Shown piece after piece: positions 8,119-15,184 of a stretch of 64,000 bases of DNA. The notes under the pieces are model-generated. The model ran no database searches, had not been told where the DNA came from, and worked only from the letters and a program-made list of their open reading frames with translations. The stretch covers positions 1 through 64,000 of the forward strand of contig CAVQYC010000006.1 of assembly GCA_963717985.1 (NCBI GenBank). Reading direction: 5' to 3'. Position 1 is the stretch's first letter. The number at the start of each line of letters is the position of its first letter. This stretch comes from BOG-1155 sp963717985 (GTDB lineage: Bacteria > Desulfobacterota > Syntrophorhabdia > Syntrophorhabdales > WCHB1-27). The position numbers were made by a program, and so were the translations under genes.

Positions 8119-9784
8119 TAATGAGATAATATGGCAGCGAACCGCCTCACACAATGACCCCGGCCGATACGGAAATATCCACGATTCCATGCTGTTTTAT
8201 AAAAGGGGTGCGTCCTATGTATGGAATGAACCAAAGATGGAGCAATCCCAAGACTACCTTGATAAGTTCTTCGTTTATGCGGAGTCACCTGACACAAAGA
8301 AGTGGATGAAACTGAAGAAAGGCCAATCCTGCCCGGACGGGTGGGAACGATACCGGTTGGGGAACTTCGCCAGCCCTCATCCTAGACCTAATCTGACCTA
8401 CGAATATAAAGGGTTCAAACCGCCTCGGAATGGCTGGAAAGTCTCGCCTGACCGCATGGTTGAAATGGATAAGCAGAATTTGCTGCATTTCCCGAAGGAT
8501 GAGGGCGGTCGCATTCAACCTAAACAATATCTGAAAGACACTCTCGGTAATAAGGCGGTACCCGATGTGTGGATTGGGATAGCGCCGATTCAATCGCAAG
8601 CAGAAGAGAAACAGAACTACCCTACCCAAAAACCCGAAGCACTTCTTGAGCGTATTATCAGAGCTTCATCGAACGAAAACGGGATCGTGGCCGATTTCTT
8701 CTGCGGTTCGGGGACGACCCTCGCCGTTGCCGAAAAGCTCGGCCGTAAATGGATAGGGTCCGACTTGGGGAAGTTCGCCATACACACTACGCGCAAGCGC
8801 ATGGTAGGCGTGCAACGGGAGTTGAAGGCGACAGGTAAGGATTTCCGGGCCTTCGAAATCCTCAATCTCGGCAAATACGAACGGGCGCATTACATCGGCG
8901 TCAACATGGACCTGCGCGAAGAGGAAAGGCAGAAACAGCTTGAGCAGAAGGAAAAGGACTTCATCGCCCTTATACTTCGGGCCTATAAAGCGGAAAGCCT
9001 TGAAAATTTCCGCTGCTTTCACGGCAAGAAGGCGGGCCGTCTCGTGTCGGTTGGTCCCATCAACCTGCCGGTCACAAGACTCTTCGTGGAAGAGGTAATC
9101 CTTGAGTGCAGGCAAAAGCACATCTCTCGCGTGGACATCCTCGCCTTCGAGTTTGAAATGGGGCTATTTCCAAACATCCAGGAAGAAGCCAAGGCCAAGG
9201 GGATTGATCTTGCCCTTAAGTACATCCCCCGCGAGGTTTTCGATAAGCGGGCGGTAGAGAAGAACCAGGTGGTCTTCCACGACGTGTCCTATATCGAGAT
9301 GAAGCCCTACGTGAGCAAGAACGCGGTCGCCGTTGAACTAACCGACTTCTCTGTCTACTATTCACAGGACACGATGGACAACGCCGCCGCTTCCCTGGAT
9401 GTAGGAAGGAACAAGATCGTGGTCGAGAATGGTAAGATCATCAAAGTGAGCAAGGACAAGGACGGTGTCTGTACCCGCGATGTGCTCACAAAGAAATGGA
9501 CGGACTGGATAGATTACTGGAGCGTCGATTTCGACTTCGAGCACAAGCGCGAGATCGTGCGGGTGAAGAATGAGGCGACCGGCGAGATGGAAGAGGTCTG
9601 GACGGGTGATTTTATCTTTGAAAACGAATGGCAAAGCTTCCGTACCAAAAAGGACCGGTCCCTTGAACTAAAAACCCCTTTCCATGAATGCTTGCCCCGC
9701 CGCTATAAGATCGCCGTGAAGGTGGTAGACATCTTCGGCAACGACACAATGAAGATCATAGACGTGAACGTGCAGGGTAAATAA
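8119..9784 (+). pseudogene. mod: Type III DNA methyltransferase Mod, C-terminal part
   Basis: Continuation of mod after the IS630-type element. From 8120 the frame reads NEIIWQRTASHNDPGRYGN, a typical Mod stretch, and runs open to 9784. The AdoMet-binding motif DFFCGSGTTLAVAEKLG follows the DPPF motif of the first half, which is the beta-class order. An internal ATG at 8189 could start a truncated product of 531 residues, but this would lack the catalytic DPPF motif. The stop overlaps the start of res by one base, so the pair formed an operon. Confidence 0.85.
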
Positions 9785-12480
9785 TGGCGATACATCGTTC
9801 CTTTCCCGACTCCCCTTACAGCATCCTCGACCCCGATTACCGATGGTTCCCCGCCGACGAAGCCTTGCGCGAATCGAGCTACGAAAAGCTCCTGCCCCCT
9901 CTCGTGCACAAGATTCGAGGCGACGTGAAGGAATGGCGTGAGAGCGGCTATGCGGGTGCGTCCAGCACATCAAGGGCGCTGCTCGACTGGTGGTTCAATA
10001 CCGAACATATTATGCCGCAAGCTGACGGCAGCATGGCGGAGTTCAAATACTACTTCTCCCAACGGGAAGCGGTTGAAACCGTGATCTATCTGTATGAGGT
10101 CGCGGGAGTCAAAGACAAGTATGATCTTATGCGCTATGACTCTTCCGGGGCGGTCTCAACGGGCATGTTTGATGAGGACTGGCTGCGTCTTGTCTTGAAG
10201 ATGGCGACGGGAGCAGGCAAGACTAAGGTCATGAGCCTTATTGTCACGTGGTGCTATTTTCATAGGACGTATGAGGCTGATTCACAGCTTGCGACCAACT
10301 TCCTCATGATCGCGCCAAATATCATCGTCCTCGACCGGCTGCGGGCGGACTTCGACGGCCTCAAGATTTTTTGGACGGACCCGGTTCTGCCGGATAACGG
10401 CTATGCCGGGCAGAACTGGCAGGACGATTTTCAAATGACCCTGCACATTCAGGACGAGGTTTCCATTGTGAGGAAAAGCGGCAACCTCTTCCTTACGAAC
10501 ATACACCGCGTCTATTCAGGCAGCGACACGGAGCCGAGCTTTGAGGATGACAACCTGGAAGATTATTTCCTGGGGAAGCGCCCGGTTGGGAAAACAACCG
10601 ATTCCAAGGTGGACCTGGGCGTAATCGTGCGCGAGATTGACGAGCTTGTGGTAATAAACGACGAGGCGCACCATATCCACGACCCCCGCCTTGCCTGGTT
10701 CAAGTCCATCCAGGACATCCACAACCGGCTCAAACAGAGAGACCATTTCCTGTCGCTCCAGGTCGATGTGACCGCTACCCCGAAGCACAACAACGGGGCA
10801 ATCTTCGTACAGACCGTCTGCGATTACCCTCTCGTGGAGGCAATTTGGCAGAACGTGGTTAAGCACCCGGTCCTGCCGGATGCCCCAAGCCGGGCGAAGC
10901 TGGCCGAGCGTCAAAGCTCACGTTACACGGAAAAGTACGCCGACTATATCGCCCTTGGCGTCGAGGAATGGCGGAAAGCATACGTCGAGCACGAAAAGCT
11001 CGGCAAGAAGGCCGTGCTCTTCGTCATGACCGACGACACGAAGAACTGCGACGACGTGGAAGCCTATCTGGAGAATACCTATCCCGAATTCAAGGACGCG
11101 GTCCTTACCATTCACACGAACAACAATGGCGAGGTATCGGAAGCCGACACGAAGAAGAGCAAGGACGAACTGGAAAGGCTGCGGAAGGCGTCTAACCGGA
11201 TCGACACGTGGGACAGCCCGCACAAAGTCATCGTTTCCGTTCTCATGCTGAAAGAAGGGTGGGACGTGCGCAACGTAACCACCATTGTGGGGCTGCGGGC
11301 CTACTCCGCGAAAAGCAACATACTGCCGGAACAGACGTTAGGCCGGGGCCTGCGCCGGATGTATCCCGGTACGGACGCGAAGGAGTATGTAAGCGTCGTC
11401 GGCACGGATGCCTTCATGGACTTTGTCGAATCCATCCAAAGCGAGGGCGTGGAGCTTGAGCACAAACCGATGGGCGGCGGGACTGGTCCGAAGGCACCTA
11501 TCATCATAGAGGTGGATGACAAAAACACGCGAAAGGATGTGGAAAAGCTCGATATCGAAATCCCTGTCCTTTCTGCCCGCGTTTATAGGGAATACAAGAA
11601 CCTTGAGAACCTGGACCCTGCGTCGTTCGGAACAAAGAGACTGGAATACCGGGAATTCAGCGAAGAGGAGAAACGGGAGATCGTCTTCAAGGACATTACG
11701 ACCGGGGACATAAACCATGTCACCTTTCTTGACTCAGGGGCCGTGACCGATTACCGGAGCGTGATCGGCTACTTTGCTCAGATTATAATGAAAGACCTGC
11801 GCCTCGTGAGCGGGTATGACGTTCTGTACGGCAAGGTAAAGGAGTTCATCTCCAGTTGGCTTTTTGCGGTCCCCGTGGAAATTGACGACCTGAACACTCT
11901 TCGGAACCTCTCGGAGTTGGAAGCCTGCAAGACCATAATCGAGACGTTCACGAAAAAGATTAACGAGTTGACCGTTCAGGACAAGGGGAGCGCCGAGATT
12001 CGGGATTACATAAAGCTCAGGAACACGCGCCCCTTCGTCGTCAAGGAACAGCCCTTCCTTGTACCCCGGAAGAGCCTGTTCAATAAGATTGTCGGGGACA
12101 AGAGCCATCTGGAATTGCTTTTCGCATCGTTCCTTGACGGGTGCGCCGACACGGATGTCGTTTCTTACGCAAAGAATTACTTTTCGGTCCATTTCAACAT
12201 CGAATACGTGAAGGCCGACGGCGGCATCTCGAACTATTATCCTGACTTCATCGTGAAGACCGGGGATAGGGATATCTACATCGTGGAGACAAAGGGTTTG
12301 GAAGACCTTGACGTGCCGCAAAAGATGGAACGCCTTAAACGATGGTGCGAAGATATCAACGCCTTACAGGACAAGGTGCGCTTCGATTATGTCTTTGTGG
12401 ATGAGGAAGATTTCGAGCGATACAAGCCGGATTCTTTCAGCGACCTTGTCAAGAATTTCAGGCGGTATAAGGATAGATAG
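9784..12480 (+). CDS. res: Type III restriction enzyme Res subunit (helicase-nuclease)
   Basis: An 898-residue protein with the architecture of Res subunits: superfamily 2 helicase with Walker A GAGKT at residues 143-147, a DEAH box (INDEAHHIHD, near 295), the C-terminal helicase motif LPEQTLGRGLRRM, and a PD-(D/E)XK nuclease at the end (YYPDFIVKT, then IYIVETKG at about 818-840). Res moves along and cuts DNA in complex with Mod, which supplies target recognition. With mod interrupted, this Res is expected to be without a partner, although its own frame is intact. Confidence 0.93.
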   Translation: MAIHRSFPDSPYSILDPDYRWFPADEALRESSYEKLLPPLVHKIRGDVKEWRESGYAGASSTSRALLDWWFNTEHIMPQADGSMAEFKYYFSQREAVETVIYLYEVAGVKDKYDLMRYDSSGAVSTGMFDEDWLRLVLKMATGAGKTKVMSLIVTWCYFHRTYEADSQLATNFLMIAPNIIVLDRLRADFDGLKIFWTDPVLPDNGYAGQNWQDDFQMTLHIQDEVSIVRKSGNLFLTNIHRVYSGSDTEPSFEDDNLEDYFLGKRPVGKTTDSKVDLGVIVREIDELVVINDEAHHIHDPRLAWFKSIQDIHNRLKQRDHFLSLQVDVTATPKHNNGAIFVQTVCDYPLVEAIWQNVVKHPVLPDAPSRAKLAERQSSRYTEKYADYIALGVEEWRKAYVEHEKLGKKAVLFVMTDDTKNCDDVEAYLENTYPEFKDAVLTIHTNNNGEVSEADTKKSKDELERLRKASNRIDTWDSPHKVIVSVLMLKEGWDVRNVTTIVGLRAYSAKSNILPEQTLGRGLRRMYPGTDAKEYVSVVGTDAFMDFVESIQSEGVELEHKPMGGGTGPKAPIIIEVDDKNTRKDVEKLDIEIPVLSARVYREYKNLENLDPASFGTKRLEYREFSEEEKREIVFKDITTGDINHVTFLDSGAVTDYRSVIGYFAQIIMKDLRLVSGYDVLYGKVKEFISSWLFAVPVEIDDLNTLRNLSELEACKTIIETFTKKINELTVQDKGSAEIRDYIKLRNTRPFVVKEQPFLVPRKSLFNKIVGDKSHLELLFASFLDGCADTDVVSYAKNYFSVHFNIEYVKADGGISNYYPDFIVKTGDRDIYIVETKGLEDLDVPQKMERLKRWCEDINALQDKVRFDYVFVDEEDFERYKPDSFSDLVKNFRRYKDR

Positions 12481-12577
12481 GCCCGGTTGGAAAAACACGG
12501 GTGGCTCTGTGTATGACACGTCATTGGTATTTTCAGATTGTTCGTAGGGCTGAAGCTGGGATGAGGCTGAATTGAGC

Positions 12578-12606
12578 TTGCTTGGCCCTTTCGGATGGTC
12601 TATACT
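12578..12606 (+). promoter_or_regulatory. Sigma70-type promoter placed for a leaderless transcript (copy 1)
   Basis: TTGCTT at 12578-12583, a 17-bp spacer and TATACT at 12601-12606. The GTG start of the next gene is at 12613, about where transcription should begin, so the mRNA would have little or no 5' leader. The same arrangement recurs at 13760-13795. Confidence 0.65.
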
Positions 12607-12612
12607 GTTGCT

Positions 12613-12804
12613 GTGAACCGGGAGCGGAGAAAAGAATTAGGGAAGATGATACTCGACGTGACAAAATATCTTCTCACAGTGGGTATTATCGGCAGCACTA
12701 TAACGGCAAGCATTACACTCCCTATGGCGGTTCTTCTCTTCGTGCTTGCGCTTGTTATGGCTGTAATCGGTTTCTATGTCATTCCTAAAAAAGAGGAGAA
12801 ATGA
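12613..12804 (+). CDS. Small two-helix membrane protein (63 aa), copy 1
   Basis: A 63-residue protein: a basic N-terminus (MNRERRKELGKMILDVTKY), two closely spaced hydrophobic helices (about residues 20-58) and a charged tail IPKKEEK. It resembles small DUF6722-type membrane proteins; this is recognition from pattern only. The GTG at 12613 is chosen because the promoter -10 box ends six bases before it and the paralogue at 13795 has the same spacing. No Shine-Dalgarno is needed or seen. Its 3' neighbour starts one base after the stop. Confidence 0.6.
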   Translation: MNRERRKELGKMILDVTKYLLTVGIIGSTITASITLPMAVLLFVLALVMAVIGFYVIPKKEEK

Positions 12805-12805
12805 C

Positions 12806-12898
12806 ATGTCAGCGAGTTTTCTCATCATCCTTGGCGCAATTCTCGCAATTGGCTTGTTCGGCCTGATCGTGTCCTACCTCGATGAGCATAGAAAGTGA
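12806..12898 (+). CDS. Tiny single-helix membrane protein (30 aa)
   Basis: ATG 12806 to TGA 12898 encodes one hydrophobic helix (MSASFLIILGAILAIGLFG...) and a short charged tail ending in DEHRK. The GGAG of the upstream coding end (AGAGGAG) serves as ribosome-binding site. The stop overlaps the start of the next gene (TGATG). A related but frameshifted copy lies at 14098-14169, which argues that the gene was once a real unit. Confidence 0.55.
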   Translation: MSASFLIILGAILAIGLFGLIVSYLDEHRK

Positions 12899-12999
12899 TG
12901 CTCAATCAATTGGTCTGGCTGGGCATAGTGGCGGTGATCTGCATCACCACTTTCCTCATCTTCTGGAGACAGGACAGGAAGGACCGCAAGCCTCGCTGA
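12898..12999 (+). CDS. Tiny single-helix membrane protein (33 aa), copy 1
   Basis: A 33-residue product: one hydrophobic helix (LVWLGIVAVICITTFLIFW) followed by a basic tail (RQDRKDRKPR). It begins in the stop of the previous gene (TGATG overlap). A paralogue with the same FWRQDR helix/tail junction is at 13995-14096. Function is unknown; the size, topology and co-transcription with a two-helix protein suggest a small membrane complex. Confidence 0.55.
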   Translation: MLNQLVWLGIVAVICITTFLIFWRQDRKDRKPR

Positions 13000-13012
13000 A
13001 GGTGGAGAAGTG

Positions 13013-13075
13013 TTGTATGTATTTTTGTACAATTTCTGGTGTAATTCTGGTGTAATCGTGCAAAGAAAATTACAC
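13013..13075. repeat. 63-bp repeat, copy 1 (pair at 14199-14261)
   Basis: This 63-bp sequence follows the first cassette of tiny genes and matches 14199-14261, which follows the second cassette, at 58 of 63 positions. It contains the internal tandem tggtgtaat. The repeat marks the end of a duplicated unit. Confidence 0.8.
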
Positions 13076-13190
13076 AAAAAGGGAGAACAAGGCAGAAAGA
13101 GAGGCAAGGCGTTGGAGCCTTATATCAGAATAATTTCAAATAGATAGGAAGCTAAGAGAATTTGCGGGAATATACGTAATAAATACTTAA

Positions 13191-13230
13191 AATTCGCGTG
13201 TCACTGATTCGATTCCGGTCCTCGGCACTT
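13191..13230 (+). other. tRNA 3'-end-like sequence, candidate attachment site (left)
   Basis: A 40-bp stretch resembling the T-arm and acceptor 3' strand of a tRNA (cactgattcgattccggtc, then ctcggca). No 5' half is present, so it is not a tRNA gene. It matches 39876-39915 at 36 of 40 positions, in the same orientation. A terminator-like hairpin follows at 13243, an arrangement common at genomic-island attachment sites in tRNA genes. Confidence 0.55.
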
Positions 13231-13242
13231 AATGAAATCAAT

Positions 13243-13274
13243 GGGTTAGCGAGTTGTCGCTAACCCTCTTTTTT
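13243..13274 (+). terminator. Rho-independent terminator
   Basis: A perfect 10-bp stem GGGTTAGCGA (13243-13252) / TCGCTAACCC (13257-13266) with a 4-base loop, followed by a T-rich run. It lies downstream of the first tiny-gene cassette and of the tRNA-like remnant. Confidence 0.85.
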
Positions 13275-13298
13275 TGCGTTTGTGTAATTCCTGTGTAA

Positions 13299-13370
13299 TC
13301 ATGCCTCGCTCCAGTCGAGCTTTTCGATATCTTTGACCGCCCTCCTGGTATAAACCAGCCTATAGGTCAC
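13299..13370 (-). pseudogene. RelE-type toxin, N-terminal fragment
   Basis: A GTG start overlaps the antitoxin stop (GTGA) and encodes 23 residues, (M)TYRLVYTRRAVKDIEKLD..., the typical N-terminus of RelE/ParE-family toxins, before a TGA. Family members are about 85-95 residues long, so about three quarters is missing. The fragment ends at the tgtgtaat-repeat sequence beside the candidate attachment site, suggesting truncation by recombination there. Confidence 0.65.
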
Positions 13371-13567
13371 TTATGAAACACCTGCTCATGAGTCTTCACC
13401 CGTCCGGCTTTGTAATCGGCCCGCGCCTCTTCGATACTCTTCAAATATTCGGGACCGGTGGCAGCGAGGAGATTTTCCAGAAAGGCTTCCCTTTCCTTTC
13501 TGTTCATCTCCTTGACTGCTTCGATCACGTCTTCCGCGCTGATATTGACCTTCAGTGCTCGTGCCAT
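13367..13567 (-). CDS. Antitoxin-like protein (66 aa), partner toxin truncated
   Basis: A 66-residue acidic/helical protein with an N-terminal stretch ARALKVNISAEDVIEAVKEM and a C-terminal tail with EEARADYKAGRVKTHE, as in the antitoxin halves of RelBE/ParDE-like pairs. It overlaps the start of a toxin gene of which only 23 codons remain. It may persist as an orphan antitoxin. The family assignment depends on the adjacent toxin fragment. Confidence 0.65.
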   Translation of the reverse strand: MARALKVNISAEDVIEAVKEMNRKEREAFLENLLAATGPEYLKSIEEARADYKAGRVKTHEQVFHK

Positions 13568-13759
13568 TACTACCCTCCGAGGAACGATAAACGATTGCGT
13601 ATTCTATTGATCCAGAGGAGAGTATAGAGCGTCCGAAGACGGCAATCAAGGATCGGCCTCGTTTGGCCCGATCGTGCCCCATATCGATGAGCCCCAATGG
13701 ACGATTGGAACCCTTCACGGATGGCTGGTTGAACAGCGAGGAGCGTTCGTGAATTGTCC

Positions 13760-13788
13760 TTGCCCGCCGCTTTGGGATGCTCTATACT
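13760..13788 (+). promoter_or_regulatory. Sigma70-type promoter placed for a leaderless transcript (copy 2)
   Basis: TTGCCC at 13760-13765, a 17-bp spacer and TATACT at 13783-13788. The GTG at 13795 lies six bases beyond the -10 box, exactly as in copy 1 at 12578-12613. The spacer also shares ctttsgGATG-ctc-like sequence with copy 1. Confidence 0.65.
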
Positions 13789-13794
13789 ATGTCA

Positions 13795-13992
13795 GTGATC
13801 AACAGAGACCGGGGGAAAGTCGTCGCCGAGATATTCGCTGATGCTGCGAAATACAGCATTACGGCCGGGACGGTCGCTTTATTTCTGGCGGGCAAGCTGA
13901 ATGCGGTTTCTGTGGTGTTGGTAGCCCTGATATTCGGCATGCTGACGGTTGTGGCGTATTTCGTGACGCCGAAAGATCAGAAGGAAGGGTGA
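13795..13992 (+). CDS. Small two-helix membrane protein (65 aa), copy 2
   Basis: A paralogue of the 12613 gene: a charged N-terminus (INRDRGKVVAEIFADAAKY), two hydrophobic helices and a charged tail TPKDQKEG. Start choice: GTG 13795 has the same distance from the -10 box as copy 1; an in-frame ATG at 13789 touches the -10 box and is less likely to be transcribed. Function unknown. Confidence 0.58.
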   Translation: MINRDRGKVVAEIFADAAKYSITAGTVALFLAGKLNAVSVVLVALIFGMLTVVAYFVTPKDQKEG

Positions 13993-13994
13993 CG

Positions 13995-14096
13995 ATGTTC
14001 AACGAATTGCTCTGGCTCGGCTTGGTGGCTTTAATTTGTGCGATAACCATCCTGATCTTCTGGCGACAGGACCGGAGAGAGGAGCGGAAGAAGTAA
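13995..14096 (+). CDS. Tiny single-helix membrane protein (33 aa), copy 2
   Basis: ATG 13995, two bases after the previous stop, with GGAAGG as ribosome-binding site. It encodes a helix (LLWLGLVALICAITILIFW) and a basic tail RQDRREERKK. It is clearly related to 12898-12999, but here it precedes rather than follows the other tiny gene, so the two cassettes differ in gene order. Confidence 0.55.
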   Translation: MFNELLWLGLVALICAITILIFWRQDRREERKK

Positions 14097-14097
14097 C

Positions 14098-14169
14098 ATG
14101 TCCGCGAGCTTCCTCGTGATCCTCGGTGCAATTCTCGCAGTCGCCATGTTCGGCCGTATCTTACCCTGA
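14098..14169 (+). pseudogene. Tiny membrane protein, frameshifted copy (23 codons)
   Basis: It begins MSASFLVILGAILAVAMFG like the 12806 gene, but about five bases (tgatc in copy 1) are missing after the Phe-Gly codons, so it stops early. Downstream bases still encode the expected acidic/basic tail (Asp-Glu-Gln-Gly-Lys-Lys-stop) in another frame. Confidence 0.5.
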
Positions 14170-14198
14170 TGAGCAGGGAAAGAAGTGATGGAAACGGA

Positions 14199-14261
14199 TT
14201 GTATGTGGTTTTGTACAATTGCTGGTGTAATTCTGGTGTAATCGTGCCAAGAAAATTCCAC
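14199..14261. repeat. 63-bp repeat, copy 2 (pair at 13013-13075)
   Basis: It matches 13013-13075 at 58 of 63 positions and again follows a cassette of tiny membrane-protein genes. It is immediately followed at 14262 by the remnant of a permease-like gene end. Confidence 0.8.
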
Positions 14262-14300
14262 GTTAAGCCGCCCTTCTTTCTTCCTCAGCCGCACTTCTCT
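14262..14300 (-). pseudogene. 3'-end remnant of a second copy of the 15185-16297 membrane-protein gene
   Basis: Bases 14262-14288 match 15184-15210, the last codons and stop of the membrane-protein gene, at 25 of 27 positions, and weaker similarity extends to about 14300. Read on the minus strand it ends Ala-Glu-Glu-Glu-Arg-Arg-Ala-Ala-stop, against Thr-Glu-Glu-Glu-Arg-Lys-Ala-Ala-stop in the intact gene. It lies just downstream of the binding-protein gene, suggesting that a [membrane protein + binding protein] unit was once duplicated. Confidence 0.5.
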
Positions 14301-14325
14301 GCAAGCATAAACCCCCGTAATGTCC

Positions 14326-15111
14326 CTACCACCCCATGGCAGTAGGCTGCCAATCGTCATAGGGACGGTGTACTTTTGTATAGAGCGCCTGCAACCGCCC
14401 GGATGCCTTCAGCTTTTTTAAGGCGCTTGAGAGTATTTCATCGACTGCGTCGCCTTGCGGTCCCTTCGCGATAATGATGCTATCATCGAAATCTGCCCAA
14501 TGCTCCCTGGTGATCATGTTGAGCTTCAAATTCCTGAGAGCGAGATCGACTTCCTCCTGGGCCCAGACAAGGGCGTCAATTCTTTTCTTCTGGAGTTTCT
14601 GCAGCGAGCTCGTCACGTCATTGGACGGATTGCCGGGAAAACCGAAGAGCCCTTCTATGCCTGCCGGGAGGTCGATTGTATAAGGGAATTGTCCCTTTTG
14701 GGCTATGGCGGCCGCGAGCATTTTTTTCGTGATCGGTTTTTCCTTGTTCGAGTATATGACGATACAGACCGTGCCTATTTTCTCAGTGGTAAATCTGTAG
14801 GGGAGTCCTGCCTCGGAAATCGCATGGTTTCTCAAGGTCGGTATGTGAAAGTCGGCTTTTCCTTTTATCACATTATCAACCGATCGTGAGAAGGGAAATG
14901 TCTCGATCTTAATTTTCCCTCCCGTGTAGACGCTGGCGATCGCCTTCACCACTTCGACAAAGGGACCTTTCTCCGGAGAGTCTATGAGGCCCGGTATTAA
15001 GGCCAGACTCCCGGTTAAGTCTTTCGAGCCCCCGGCAGCGCTGAGCAGAGCCGGGGCGCAGAGCATAAGCATAAAACAGGCCATTACGGATACTACTGTC
15101 TTGCTGTTCAT
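14326..15111 (-). CDS. Periplasmic solute-binding protein (SBP family 3-like)
   Basis: A 261-residue exported protein. The ATG at 15111 is preceded by GGAGG six bases upstream and followed by a clear signal peptide (SVMACFMLMLCAPALLSAAG). The mature part has the pattern of type-II periplasmic binding proteins of the amino-acid/TRAP-like class (PFSRSVDNVIKGKADFHIP, later ALKKLKASGRLQALY). It is the last gene of the catabolic array, after a multi-pass membrane protein. No ABC permease or ATPase is next to it, so it may work as a sensor or with distant transport subunits. Confidence 0.72.
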   Translation of the reverse strand: MNSKTVVSVMACFMLMLCAPALLSAAGGSKDLTGSLALIPGLIDSPEKGPFVEVVKAIASVYTGGKIKIETFPFSRSVDNVIKGKADFHIPTLRNHAISEAGLPYRFTTEKIGTVCIVIYSNKEKPITKKMLAAAIAQKGQFPYTIDLPAGIEGLFGFPGNPSNDVTSSLQKLQKKRIDALVWAQEEVDLALRNLKLNMITREHWADFDDSIIIAKGPQGDAVDEILSSALKKLKASGRLQALYTKVHRPYDDWQPTAMGW

Positions 15112-15184
15112 ATGAACCTCCAATTTGGCGGACCGGACACGATGCGGAAAAGTTGGTGTGCAGCGCGTCCGGTCTTCATCCGTG

